From NCBI RefSeq assembly GCF_001513965.1, contig NZ_KQ948021.1:140562-204561 (forward strand): DNA of 64,000 bases, written 5' to 3'. Position numbers and translations under genes: made by a program. The notes under the pieces were generated by a model, which had not been told where the DNA came from, searched no databases, and worked only from the letters and a program-made list of their open reading frames with translations. This document shows positions 18,291-25,303 of this stretch, in pieces (positions within the stretch are counted from its first letter, which is position 1; each line of letters begins with the position of its first letter). The DNA comes from Streptomyces cellostaticus. GTDB taxonomy: Bacteria > Actinomycetota > Actinomycetes > Streptomycetales > Streptomycetaceae.

Positions 18291-18718
18291 CGGATCCCGA
18301 GATCGAGATCTTCTGGCCCTCGTCGCTCCCGACCACGTCGGCCACGGAGGCGCAGGATTTTCTGCGCCAGGCCGGAATCGACAGCAGTTGCATGCTCGTG
18401 CCGCCCCGGAGAGGCGCGGTAGACGTCGTGCTGGTGCTGGTCTCGTCCGCGGTTCTGGAACCTTTCCTGAGCACCTTGTTTCAAAGAGTCGCCGAGGAGA
18501 CCCATCAGGGGCTGAGGACGTTCGTGGACCGGCTGATCAGACGGCGCTCGGAAGACGCCCCGGCACCGAAGAGCGTGGTGTTCGAACTGCCGACAGGCGG
18601 TCGGGTCACCTTCACCCACAGTCTGCCGGAGGAGGCGTACAAACAGGCCATGGGTCTGGACGCCCGCGACGCACGGTGGACCTGGGATTCCCAGCGCGCC
18701 ATCTGGACCCCCGCCTGA
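18287..18718 (+). CDS. Small CHAT-linked protein (143 aa), possible EACC1-like component
   Basis: Starts at the ATG within the ATGA overlap with the protease gene, so it is translationally coupled and probably made in proportion. Predicted layout: strand (EIEIFW), helix (ATEAQDFLRQAG), strand, a long amphipathic helix (AVLEPFLSTLFQRVAEETHQ), then a beta hairpin (VVFELPTGGRVTFTHSLP) and a Trp-rich tail. This order recalls the small effector-associated EACC1 components described beside proteases in actinobacterial conflict systems, but there is no firm sequence match. It could equally be a substrate, inhibitor or adaptor of the CHAT protease. Confidence 0.7.
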   Translation: MTDPEIEIFWPSSLPTTSATEAQDFLRQAGIDSSCMLVPPRRGAVDVVLVLVSSAVLEPFLSTLFQRVAEETHQGLRTFVDRLIRRRSEDAPAPKSVVFELPTGGRVTFTHSLPEEAYKQAMGLDARDARWTWDSQRAIWTPA

Positions 18719-18742
18719 AATCCAGAACCGGAGGAAGGCGCC

Positions 18743-19171
18743 ATGTCAGAAAAAAACCAACCGCCGCCGCCCGATGATGAGGACTGGGGACCGGCCACTC
18801 CTTGGCAGCCGCCTCCCGTCCCTCCGATTCAGCAGCAGCCCCCACCACCACCGCAGTGGCAGCCGCCGTTCCACCAACAGGGGTGGCAGAGCCCATATCC
18901 AAGCCCCACGACCACTCCCCAGACATACCTGGTGCCTGCCGTCCTCGTCACGCTCTTCTGCTTCCTGCCGACCGGAATCGCCGCCATCGTCTTCTCGTCG
19001 CAGGTCTCGTCCAAGAGCAGTGTGGGTGACTTCGCGGGAGCAGCCAAGGCATCGCAGAAAGCCCGGCTCTACGTTGTCGTGAGTCTGCTGGCCGGTGTGC
19101 TCTTCTGGGTGATCATGATCGCCATCGGCATGTCCACCTCTTCCACGACCACTTCCATGCCGGCGCCGTGA
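18743..19171 (+). CDS. CD225/dispanin-family membrane protein
   Basis: A 142-residue protein with a Pro/Gln-rich cytosolic N-terminus (residues 1-60), a first hydrophobic segment (63-85), the CD225 signature (FLPTGIAAIVFSSQV, then GDFAGAAKASQKARLY) and a second transmembrane helix (109-130). Vertebrate CD225 proteins include the interferon-induced IFITM membrane factors; the bacterial ones have no settled role. It starts 24 nt after the preceding gene behind GGAGGAAGG, so it is in the same operon as the protease, and is a candidate membrane effector or target. Confidence 0.85.
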   Translation: MSEKNQPPPPDDEDWGPATPWQPPPVPPIQQQPPPPPQWQPPFHQQGWQSPYPSPTTTPQTYLVPAVLVTLFCFLPTGIAAIVFSSQVSSKSSVGDFAGAAKASQKARLYVVVSLLAGVLFWVIMIAIGMSTSSTTTSMPAP

Positions 19172-19597
19172 ATGCACTCGATCGGCCCTGACCGGATGAC
19201 GAACGCGCGCCCCGACGGCAGAATTCGCCGCGACGCCTGGCTCGCAGCCGGGCTCCTCGCTATCGGCGCCTGCGTCACGGCACTCGTGGATCCTGCCCGC
19301 CCCGGTCGATACCCTCGCTGTCCGTTCCGAGCCCTCACGGGTTTCGACTGTCCGGGTTGCGGCAGCCTGCGGGCGCTGCACCAGCTCACGCACGGCCATC
19401 TGATGGCCGCGATCGACTACAACCTGCTCTTCGTCGCTTTCCTGCCCTGTGCCGCCGTCGTATGGCTGCGCATCGTCACAGGGAGGACCCGTGGGCGGGT
19501 CCTCCCCGCTTGGCGGGCTCGCGCGGCCATCATCACGCTCATCGTCTGGACCGTCGTCCGCAATCTGCCTGTCTTCGGGGGGATGTTGCGGTCCTGA
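19172..19597 (+). CDS. DUF2752 membrane protein
   Basis: A 141-residue integral membrane protein with the DUF2752 signature CPFRALTGFDCPGCGSLRAL (the conserved CPGCG) and three hydrophobic segments (about residues 25-40, 80-100, 118-135). DUF2752 proteins are often encoded beside CD225 proteins in actinobacteria; function unknown. The ATG directly abuts the TGA of the CD225 gene (TGAATG); an internal ATG at 19196 is an alternative. It is the last gene of the four-gene unit that starts with the CHAT protease. Confidence 0.8.
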   Translation: MHSIGPDRMTNARPDGRIRRDAWLAAGLLAIGACVTALVDPARPGRYPRCPFRALTGFDCPGCGSLRALHQLTHGHLMAAIDYNLLFVAFLPCAAVVWLRIVTGRTRGRVLPAWRARAAIITLIVWTVVRNLPVFGGMLRS

Positions 19598-19628
19598 CCA
19601 CACCCCTGACCGCCGCTTTGACAGGAGG

Positions 19629-20558
19629 TCAGTGGGCGGATTCCCCGGCCTCTGCCGACGGCGCCGGCGGCACCACCGCAATCGGGCTCGCCGCGTGCAG
19701 CAGGACGGCCTGGGTGACCGAGCCCATCATGCGGGTGGGGGCGAGCAGGCGCCGCCGGTGGCGGCCGACGACGACCAGGTCGGCGTCCTTGGACGCGGCG
19801 ACGAGGTGACCGGCCGCATCTCCCGGCAGGGCCTCCACGTCGGCGCGCACGTCGGGGTGTCGCTTGCGGTGCGGGGTGAGGAAGCCGTCGGCGAGGGACC
19901 GGGTCTCGTTCTCGACGGCGCCCTGGTCGGTCTGCGGCGGCACCAGCTGGCCGGGCGCGGACCAGGTCTGCACCGGCCAGGGGTAGGCGGCGATCACCTG
20001 GACGCGGGCCTCGCGCAGGGCGGCCTCGGTGAAGGCGAAGCCGAGGGCGGCCTCGTCGGGACTGTCGACGTGCACGCCGACGACCACCCGCGGCCCGGGC
20101 TCGGCGGGCCCGTCCCCCTGTACCTCGCGGTCGGGCCGGGGCACGACGACCACGGGGCAGGCGGCGTCGCGTGCGGCGGCCAGGCCGTTGGAGCCGAGGA
20201 GCAGGCTGGCGAAGCCGCCGCGGCCGCGTGAGCCGAGGACCAGCAGCTGGGCGTCCGCGCCGAGTTCGGGCAGCACCGCACCCGGTACGCCCTCCAGGGC
20301 GACGTACTCCACGGCCGGCGTGTCCCCGTGCTCGACGCGATCCCGCAGCAGTGCGCGCACCTCGTCGAGCACCGGGTCGCCCTCCGCGTCGGGCGGCCCG
20401 GCGACCAGCACGTCGGCCTGCCCCCAGGCGGCGTACTGCCGTACGTGCACCACCCGCAGCTCGGCCGCGCGACGGCGGGCGGCGTCCAGGGCCCATTCCA
20501 GGGCCCGCCGGCTGTCCTCGGAACCGTCGACCGCGGCGATGACCGGCGCACTGCTCAT
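19629..20558 (-). CDS. Universal stress protein, tandem UspA domains
   Basis: A 309-residue cytosolic protein with two Usp domains. Domain 1 (about 1-150: PVIAAVDGSEDSRRALEW) ends in the ATP-binding loop GSRGRGGFASLLLGS. Domain 2 (about 155-309: RVVVGVHVDSPDEAALGF) has VVGRHRRRLLAPTRMMGS, in which the glycine spacing is less canonical and ATP binding may be lost. ATG at 20558 follows GGAGGTCAGGAAG. Convergent with the DUF2752 gene across a 31-bp gap. Confidence 0.9.
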   Translation of the reverse strand: MSSAPVIAAVDGSEDSRRALEWALDAARRRAAELRVVHVRQYAAWGQADVLVAGPPDAEGDPVLDEVRALLRDRVEHGDTPAVEYVALEGVPGAVLPELGADAQLLVLGSRGRGGFASLLLGSNGLAAARDAACPVVVVPRPDREVQGDGPAEPGPRVVVGVHVDSPDEAALGFAFTEAALREARVQVIAAYPWPVQTWSAPGQLVPPQTDQGAVENETRSLADGFLTPHRKRHPDVRADVEALPGDAAGHLVAASKDADLVVVGRHRRRLLAPTRMMGSVTQAVLLHAASPIAVVPPAPSAEAGESAH

Positions 20559-20590
20559 CTTCCTGACCTCCGGAACACGACCTTCCCTGT

Positions 20591-20625
20591 GCCGGGGCCA
20601 GCCTCGCTCAGGCGTGGGCCCCGGC
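20591..20625 (-). terminator. Hairpin downstream of the DUF397 gene
   Basis: Perfect 9-bp arms GCCGGGGCC / GGCCCCGGC with a 17-nt loop, between the leftward DUF397 gene and the universal stress gene. It probably separates the two transcripts. Confidence 0.5.
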
Positions 20626-20725
20626 AGGGCGCTGTTGATCGCGTGTCCGGAAATCCGCTCGGAACACCCCCGGATCGGCTCCCGATACCGGCCTGAGACA
20701 CCCGGCGCGCCGGAGGCGAGGGCTC

Positions 20726-20968
20726 TCAGGTCAGGTCGAACTCGCCTTCCCGTGCGCCGGAGACGAAGGCGCCCCATTCCGCCGGGGTGAAGATCAGGGA
20801 AGGGCTTTGCGGGCTGCCGCTGTTGCGCATCGCGATGAATCCCTCGACAAAGGCGATCTGGACATCGCCCAGCCCTCGGCTGCTGGACTGCCACTCGGCC
20901 TTGCTGAGGTCCAGCTCCGGCTTGTCCCAGCCCACGAGCGGCTGCTGCTGGGTGGTGGTCTCGGCCAC
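20726..20968 (-). CDS. DUF397 small regulatory-partner protein
   Basis: An 80-residue protein with the DUF397 core: AEWQSSSRGLGDVQIAFVEG, then IAMRNSGSPQSPSLIFTPAE and WGAFVSGAREGEFDL. GTG at 20968 follows GGGAGGAG at 8 nt. DUF397 proteins are normally encoded next to an XRE-type helix-turn-helix regulator and can act as its antitoxin-like partner. No such regulator is adjacent, so this is an orphan copy. Confidence 0.88.
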   Translation of the reverse strand: MAETTTQQQPLVGWDKPELDLSKAEWQSSSRGLGDVQIAFVEGFIAMRNSGSPQSPSLIFTPAEWGAFVSGAREGEFDLT

Positions 20969-21050
20969 GTCCGTGCTCCTCCCGGTTCGTCGTCCGCGGT
21001 CAGCCTAGCGAGCGGTTCCGACGGCGGACAGGCCGTGTCAGGAGGACCTT

Positions 21051-22217
21051 TCAGCTCTCGGGGGGCTGTGATCCCACGAGCCACATGGAGAAGAACTGCG
21101 AACCGCCGCCGTAGGCGTGCCCGAGCACCTTCCGGGCGCCGTCCACCTGGTGTTCCCCGGCCTGGCCGCGCACCTGGAGGGCGGCCTCGGCGAAGCGGAT
21201 CATGCCGGAGGCGCCGATGGGGTTGGCGGACAGCACACCGCCCGACATGTTGACGGGCAGGTCGCCGTACAGTTCGGTCACCCCGGACTCGGTGAGCTTC
21301 CAGCCCTCGCCCGCCTCGGCGAAGCCGAGGTTCTCCAGCCACATCGGCTCGTACCAGGAGAACGGCACGTACATCTCGACGGCGTCGATGTCCCGGCGCG
21401 GGTCGGCGATGCCGGCCTGGCGGTAGACGTCGGCGGCGCAGTCCTTGCCGGCCTGCGGGGAGACGAAGTCCTTGCCGGCGAAGAGGGTCGGTTCGCTGCG
21501 CATGGCGCCGCCGAGCATCCAGGCGGGCGGCCGGGGCGCGCGGGCGGCTCCGGCCCGGTCGGTGAGGACCATGGCGCAGGCGCCGTCGGAGGACGGGCAG
21601 GTCTCGGAGTAGCGGATCGGGTCCCACAGCATGGGCGAGGCCTGGACCTTCTCCAGGGTGATGTCGTGCTCGTGGAGGTGGGCGTAGGGGTTCTTCAGGG
21701 CGTTGCGCCGGTCCTTGTAGGCGACGAGGGAGCCGACGGTGTCGGGGGCGCCGCTGCGCCGCATGTAGGCGCGCACGTGCGGGGCGAAGAAGCCGCCCGC
21801 CCCGGCGAGCAGGGGCTGCTGGAAGGGGATCGGCAGGGACAGGCCCCACATGGCGTTGGACTCGGACTGTTTTTCGAAGGCGAGGGTGAGGACGGTGCCG
21901 TGGACGCGGGCGGCGACCAGGCCCGCGGCGACGAGGGCGGTGGAGCCGCCGACCGAGCCGGCGGTGTGCACCCGCAACATGGGTTTGCCCACCGCGCCGA
22001 GGGCGTCGGCGAGGTACAGCTCGGGCATCATCACGCCCTCGAAAAAGTCGGGCGCCTTGCCGATGACGACGGCGTCGACGTCGGCCCAGGTCAACTCGGC
22101 GTCCTGGAGGGCCCGCCCGGCGGCCTCACGGACGAGTCCGGCGATCGACACGTCCCGGCGGGCGGCCACGTGTTTGGTCTGGCCGATGCCTACGACGGCC
22201 ACGGGCTCCTTGCTCAT
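21051..22217 (-). CDS. Thiolase-fold lipid-transfer-like protein (388 aa)
   Basis: Thiolase/SCP2-thiolase superfamily, probably acting on an acyl-CoA side chain with its neighbours. The N-terminus is VAVVGIGQTKHV. At the position of the nucleophilic Cys it reads VHTAGSVGGSTAL (Ser/Gly, no Cys), and the C-terminal catalytic motif reads SANPIGASG instead of GHPxGATG. It is therefore unlikely to be a classical thiolase by itself and may be the subunit or aldolase-like type seen with DUF35 partners. The ATG at 22217 overlaps the stop of the upstream gene by 4 nt. Confidence 0.8.
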   Translation of the reverse strand: MSKEPVAVVGIGQTKHVAARRDVSIAGLVREAAGRALQDAELTWADVDAVVIGKAPDFFEGVMMPELYLADALGAVGKPMLRVHTAGSVGGSTALVAAGLVAARVHGTVLTLAFEKQSESNAMWGLSLPIPFQQPLLAGAGGFFAPHVRAYMRRSGAPDTVGSLVAYKDRRNALKNPYAHLHEHDITLEKVQASPMLWDPIRYSETCPSSDGACAMVLTDRAGAARAPRPPAWMLGGAMRSEPTLFAGKDFVSPQAGKDCAADVYRQAGIADPRRDIDAVEMYVPFSWYEPMWLENLGFAEAGEGWKLTESGVTELYGDLPVNMSGGVLSANPIGASGMIRFAEAALQVRGQAGEHQVDGARKVLGHAYGGGSQFFSMWLVGSQPPES

Positions 22218-23263
22218 CGTGGATCCCCTTCGAGTACGGCGACCAGGTTCTGTTGCAGGCAGGGGCCGGAGGTGGCGTGGGCGAGGGCCCGGTCGGACGC
22301 GCCGCGGTGGATGCGGGCGGCGGCCTCGCCGATGCGGATGAGTCCGGCGGCCATGACCGGATGGGCGGCGAGGGCACCGCCGGAGGGGTTGACGCGGACG
22401 CTGCCGTCGAGCCGGAGCGCCTTGCGCAGCACGACCTCCTGCGCGGTGAAGGGGGCGTGCAACTCGGCGGTGTCGACGGGTCGTTCGAAGGCGCCGGCCT
22501 TCTCGGCGGCCAGCCGGGCGGACGGCGAGTCGGTGAGGTCGCGCACGCCCAGGGCGTGGGCCTCGATGCGGTGGTCGATGCCGCGGATCCAGGCGGGCCG
22601 CTCGCACAGTTCCCGGGCCCGCTCCCCCGCCGCGAGGATCACGGCGGCGGCGCCGTCGCCGATGGGCGGGCAGTCGCCGGTGCGCAGGGGGCGTACGACG
22701 TAGTCGCCCTGGGGCACCCGGCCGGTGAGCTGTGCGTGGGGGTTGGCGGTGGCATCGGCCCTGCTGCGGGCGCCGACGGCGGCGAGGGCGGCCTCGTCGG
22801 TGTCCCCGGCGTCGATGAGGGCCTGTGCCTGGAGGGCGGCCAGGGCCACGGAGTCGGGCCAGAGGGGCGCCACGTAGTACGGGTCGAGCTGCCGGGTCAG
22901 GACGTCCCGTACCGAGCCCGGTGAGCACTTGCCGTAGGAGTACACGAGCGCGGTGTCGGCGTCTCCCGTGAGCAGCTTGGTCCACGCCTCGTACAGCGCC
23001 CAGGCGCCGTCCATCTCCACGTGGGACTCGGCGATCGGCGGCCAGGCGCCGACGCCGTCGAGGGCGAGGGTGAAGGAGAAGGCGCGGCCGGCGAGGTAGT
23101 CGCTGGAGCCGGAGCAGGTGAAGCCGATGTCGGCGGTCTTGAGGCCGGTCCGGTCCAGGACATCGTGCAGCACCGGCATGAGCATCTCGACCTCGGAGGA
23201 CTCCTCGGTGGAGCGCCGGTGGTCGGTCTGGGCGAAGGCGACGACCGCGATCTCCCGTGTCAC
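22214..23263 (-). CDS. Thiolase-fold protein, second paralogue (349 aa)
   Basis: Shares the fold of its downstream neighbour but is diverged: REIAVVAFAQTDHRR at the N-terminus, IGDGAAAVILAAGERA in the middle, and NPSGGALAAHPVMAAG at the C-terminus, which retains the catalytic-type His. The nucleophile position (SHVEMDGAWALYEA) lacks Cys. GTG at 23263 forms a GTGA overlap with the DUF35 gene stop, and its own stop overlaps the next ATG. Three coupled genes suggest one heteromeric complex. The actual reaction (thiolysis or retro-aldol cleavage) cannot be settled from sequence. Confidence 0.8.
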   Translation of the reverse strand: MTREIAVVAFAQTDHRRSTEESSEVEMLMPVLHDVLDRTGLKTADIGFTCSGSSDYLAGRAFSFTLALDGVGAWPPIAESHVEMDGAWALYEAWTKLLTGDADTALVYSYGKCSPGSVRDVLTRQLDPYYVAPLWPDSVALAALQAQALIDAGDTDEAALAAVGARSRADATANPHAQLTGRVPQGDYVVRPLRTGDCPPIGDGAAAVILAAGERARELCERPAWIRGIDHRIEAHALGVRDLTDSPSARLAAEKAGAFERPVDTAELHAPFTAQEVVLRKALRLDGSVRVNPSGGALAAHPVMAAGLIRIGEAAARIHRGASDRALAHATSGPCLQQNLVAVLEGDPR

Positions 23264-24210
23264 AGCAGCTCCTTGTAGGTGTCGTAGTCGGCGTCGGGTT
23301 CGCCGGTGGGCCGGTAGTGATCGGGGTGGCGCGCTCCTTGCGTCCACACCGGCTCGACCCTCAGGCCCATGCGCACCTCGTCGTAGGGGATGCCGCCGAT
23401 CCGGGCGTGCAGGGCGAGGTCCGCGCCGTCGAGGGCGATGTGTGCGTAGACGTACGGCACCTCGATGTCGAGATTCGCCGTATGCGCAGCCTTGATGTTG
23501 ACGATGCAGTAGGTGGTCACTGTGCCCCGGGGGCCCACCTCGACCTGTTCCCATGTGGCCACGCCACATGTGGGGCAGGCACCCCTCGGCGGGACGTACA
23601 CCTTGCGGCAGGAGGGGCAGCGCTCGCCGACGGTTCGCTGTGCGGAGAGGGCGTTGATGTAGTCGGACTGGGCTCGGCCGGGCGAGTAGGTGTAGTCGAG
23701 CCGGGCTGGGGCGACAATCCCGGTGAGAGGATTCTCGAACTCGCCCGTGTGGCCGCCCGGTTGGTCGGGTTCGCCGTCGTACGGTTCGAAGCAGGCGATG
23801 TCGGTGATGGCGCCGGTGCGTTCTTCGGCCCACCGGATCCGCACCCGCATGCCGGTGTGCACGGCGTCGGGGCCGGGCACGTCGAGGGCGTGCAGCAGGG
23901 CGGTGTCGGCGCCGTCGAGCCTGACCAGGACCCAGGCGAAGGGACCGGCGAGGGGCTGGCCGCGGCGGGGCTCGTGGTTCCAGGCCCAGGTGGTGACCGT
24001 GCCCGTGGGAGCGACCTCGACGAGGTCGCGGATCTCCTCGGCGGTGACGGGGTCGTACTCCACGGGCGGGACGAGGGTACGGCCGTCGGTGGTCTTCACC
24101 CCGAGGACGACGCGTTCGCGCAGACCGGTGAGAAAGGCGCTCTGGACGGGGCCGAGGGAGCGGGTGAAGGGGAACTCGACGACGAGCGGGGCTTTGAGGA
24201 CTTCGGGCAT
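23260..24210 (-). CDS. Tandem DUF35 OB-fold acyl-CoA-associated protein
   Basis: A 316-residue protein with two DUF35-like halves. The C-terminal half has the rubredoxin-like zinc ribbon (Cys198, Cys201, Cys212, Cys215 in CPSC and CPTC) followed by an OB fold (GPRGTVTTYCIVN). The N-terminal half has a matching OB fold (APTGTVTTWAWNH) whose zinc ribbon has decayed (VKTTDGRTLVPP). DUF35 proteins partner thiolase-fold enzymes in side-chain degradation, for example ChsH2 with Ltp2 in mycobacterial steroid catabolism. It is the first of three genes joined by 4-nt overlaps and starts at ATG 24210. Confidence 0.8.
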   Translation of the reverse strand: MPEVLKAPLVVEFPFTRSLGPVQSAFLTGLRERVVLGVKTTDGRTLVPPVEYDPVTAEEIRDLVEVAPTGTVTTWAWNHEPRRGQPLAGPFAWVLVRLDGADTALLHALDVPGPDAVHTGMRVRIRWAEERTGAITDIACFEPYDGEPDQPGGHTGEFENPLTGIVAPARLDYTYSPGRAQSDYINALSAQRTVGERCPSCRKVYVPPRGACPTCGVATWEQVEVGPRGTVTTYCIVNIKAAHTANLDIEVPYVYAHIALDGADLALHARIGGIPYDEVRMGLRVEPVWTQGARHPDHYRPTGEPDADYDTYKELL

Positions 24211-24244
24211 CGGAAACTTGCCTCCTTCGAGCGAGGTCGGTGAG

Positions 24245-24290
24245 GTCGCGCCCCAAAGGGGCGCGGGGAACTGCGCGACCAGCCACGCAC
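24245..24290 (+). repeat. Streptomyces GGGGCGCGGGG intergenic repeat, short form
   Basis: Contains a GCGCCCC-AAA-GGGGCGC palindrome followed by GGGGAACTGCGCGACCAGCC. The same end segments (AAGGGGCGCGGGG and GCGCGACCAGCCAC) bound the longer copy at 44822-44890. This element is familiar from many Streptomyces intergenic spaces. It lies between the crotonase and DUF35 genes and may work as an mRNA hairpin or terminator within the operon. Confidence 0.6.
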
Positions 24291-24326
24291 AGCCCGCAGG
24301 GTCCGAACCGCACCTCCAGCGGAGCG

Positions 24327-25127
24327 TTACGCGCGCTTGTAGACGGGGGGCCGCTTCTCCGCGAAGGCGCGGGCGCCCTCCTTGGCGTCGGCGGTGTCGA
24401 AGACCGGCCAGCCGCGGGTGAGTTCGGCGGCGAGTCCGTCGGTCTCGGTCAGCTCGGCGGTCTCGTACACCGACGCTTTGACGGCTTCCACGGCGAGCGG
24501 TCCGCAGGCGTTGATCAGCTCGGCGATCTCCAGTGCCTCGGCGAGCGCGGTGCCGTCGGGCACGACGTGTCCGATCAGCCCGATGGCGGCGGCCTCCGGA
24601 GCGCTGTACGGCCGCCCGGTGAGCAGCATCTCCAGGGCGTGGGTGCGCGGGATCTGGCGCTGGAGCCGAACGGTCGAGCCGCCGATCGGGAACAGGCCGC
24701 GCCTGACCTCGAACAGGCCGAAGGTCGCGGACTCGCCCGCGACCCGGATGTCGGTGCCCTGGAGGATCTCGGTGCCGCCGGCCACGCAGTACCCCTCGAC
24801 AGCGGCGATCACCGGTTTGCGGGGGCGGTGGTGGCGCAGCATGGCCTTCCAGTGCAGGTCGGGATCGGCCTTGAGCCGGTCGCGGTAGTGCTGCCCTGCC
24901 ATGCCGCCCCCGGCCAGCGCCTTGAGGTCCATGCCTGCGCAGAAGGCACCCCCGGCCCCGGTGAGCACGATCGAGCGGATCGCGTCATCCTCGTCGGCCT
25001 CGATCCAGCCGTCGTACAGGCCGACGAGCATGGGAAGCGAGAGCGCGTTCTTCGCTTCGGGCCTGTTGAGCGTCAGCACCGAAGTGGCGCCTACGCGCTG
25101 CACGGTGAGGTGTTCCGTCCCACCCAT
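24327..25127 (-). CDS. Enoyl-CoA hydratase/isomerase (crotonase family)
   Basis: A 266-residue acyl-CoA enzyme that hydrates or isomerises enoyl-CoA. The oxyanion-hole motif is GAGGAFCAGMDLKAL (about residues 61-75), and VAGGTEILQGTDIRVAGE carries the usual second segment. ATG at 25127 follows GAGGGGAG; a longer in-frame start at 25181 is not supported. It heads the leftward acyl-CoA operon (crotonase, DUF35, two thiolase-fold proteins) and is divergent from the acyl-CoA ligase at 25304, with a shared palindrome between them. Confidence 0.88.
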   Translation of the reverse strand: MGGTEHLTVQRVGATSVLTLNRPEAKNALSLPMLVGLYDGWIEADEDDAIRSIVLTGAGGAFCAGMDLKALAGGGMAGQHYRDRLKADPDLHWKAMLRHHRPRKPVIAAVEGYCVAGGTEILQGTDIRVAGESATFGLFEVRRGLFPIGGSTVRLQRQIPRTHALEMLLTGRPYSAPEAAAIGLIGHVVPDGTALAEALEIAELINACGPLAVEAVKASVYETAELTETDGLAAELTRGWPVFDTADAKEGARAFAEKRPPVYKRA

Positions 25128-25192
25128 TGCCCATCTCCCCTCGGTAAGAACGAGAACAGGTTGCAGTAGGAGGTCGGCCACTTCAAGGGTTT

Positions 25193-25209
25193 TCTGACAG
25201 TCAGTCAGA
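25193..25209. promoter_or_regulatory. TetR-like operator between divergent acyl-CoA genes
   Basis: Perfect inverted repeat TCTGAC-AGTCA-GTCAGA (6-5-6) in the 176-bp divergent space, placed to control both the leftward operon and the rightward ligase gene. The same 17-bp architecture, TCTGAT-N5-GTCAGA with matching TTT and TT flanks, recurs at 41286-41302 before another acyl-CoA operon. Confidence 0.6.
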
Positions 25210-25303
25210 TTTCCTTGCGCGGACCCTTCACAGTTGCGGCGCCCTTTGCTCTGATGACCGGCGAACCGGTGGATCGCCAGGCCGCCAGAGGTCAGGAGGA
25301 ACG

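Noticed and set aside
16266..19597. Phage or IS-borne island boundaries
   Set aside because: No integrase, transposase, tRNA or flanking direct repeats were found around the CHAT unit.
20726..20968. DUF397/XRE two-gene toxin-antitoxin-like module
   Set aside because: No helix-turn-helix partner gene lies on either side.
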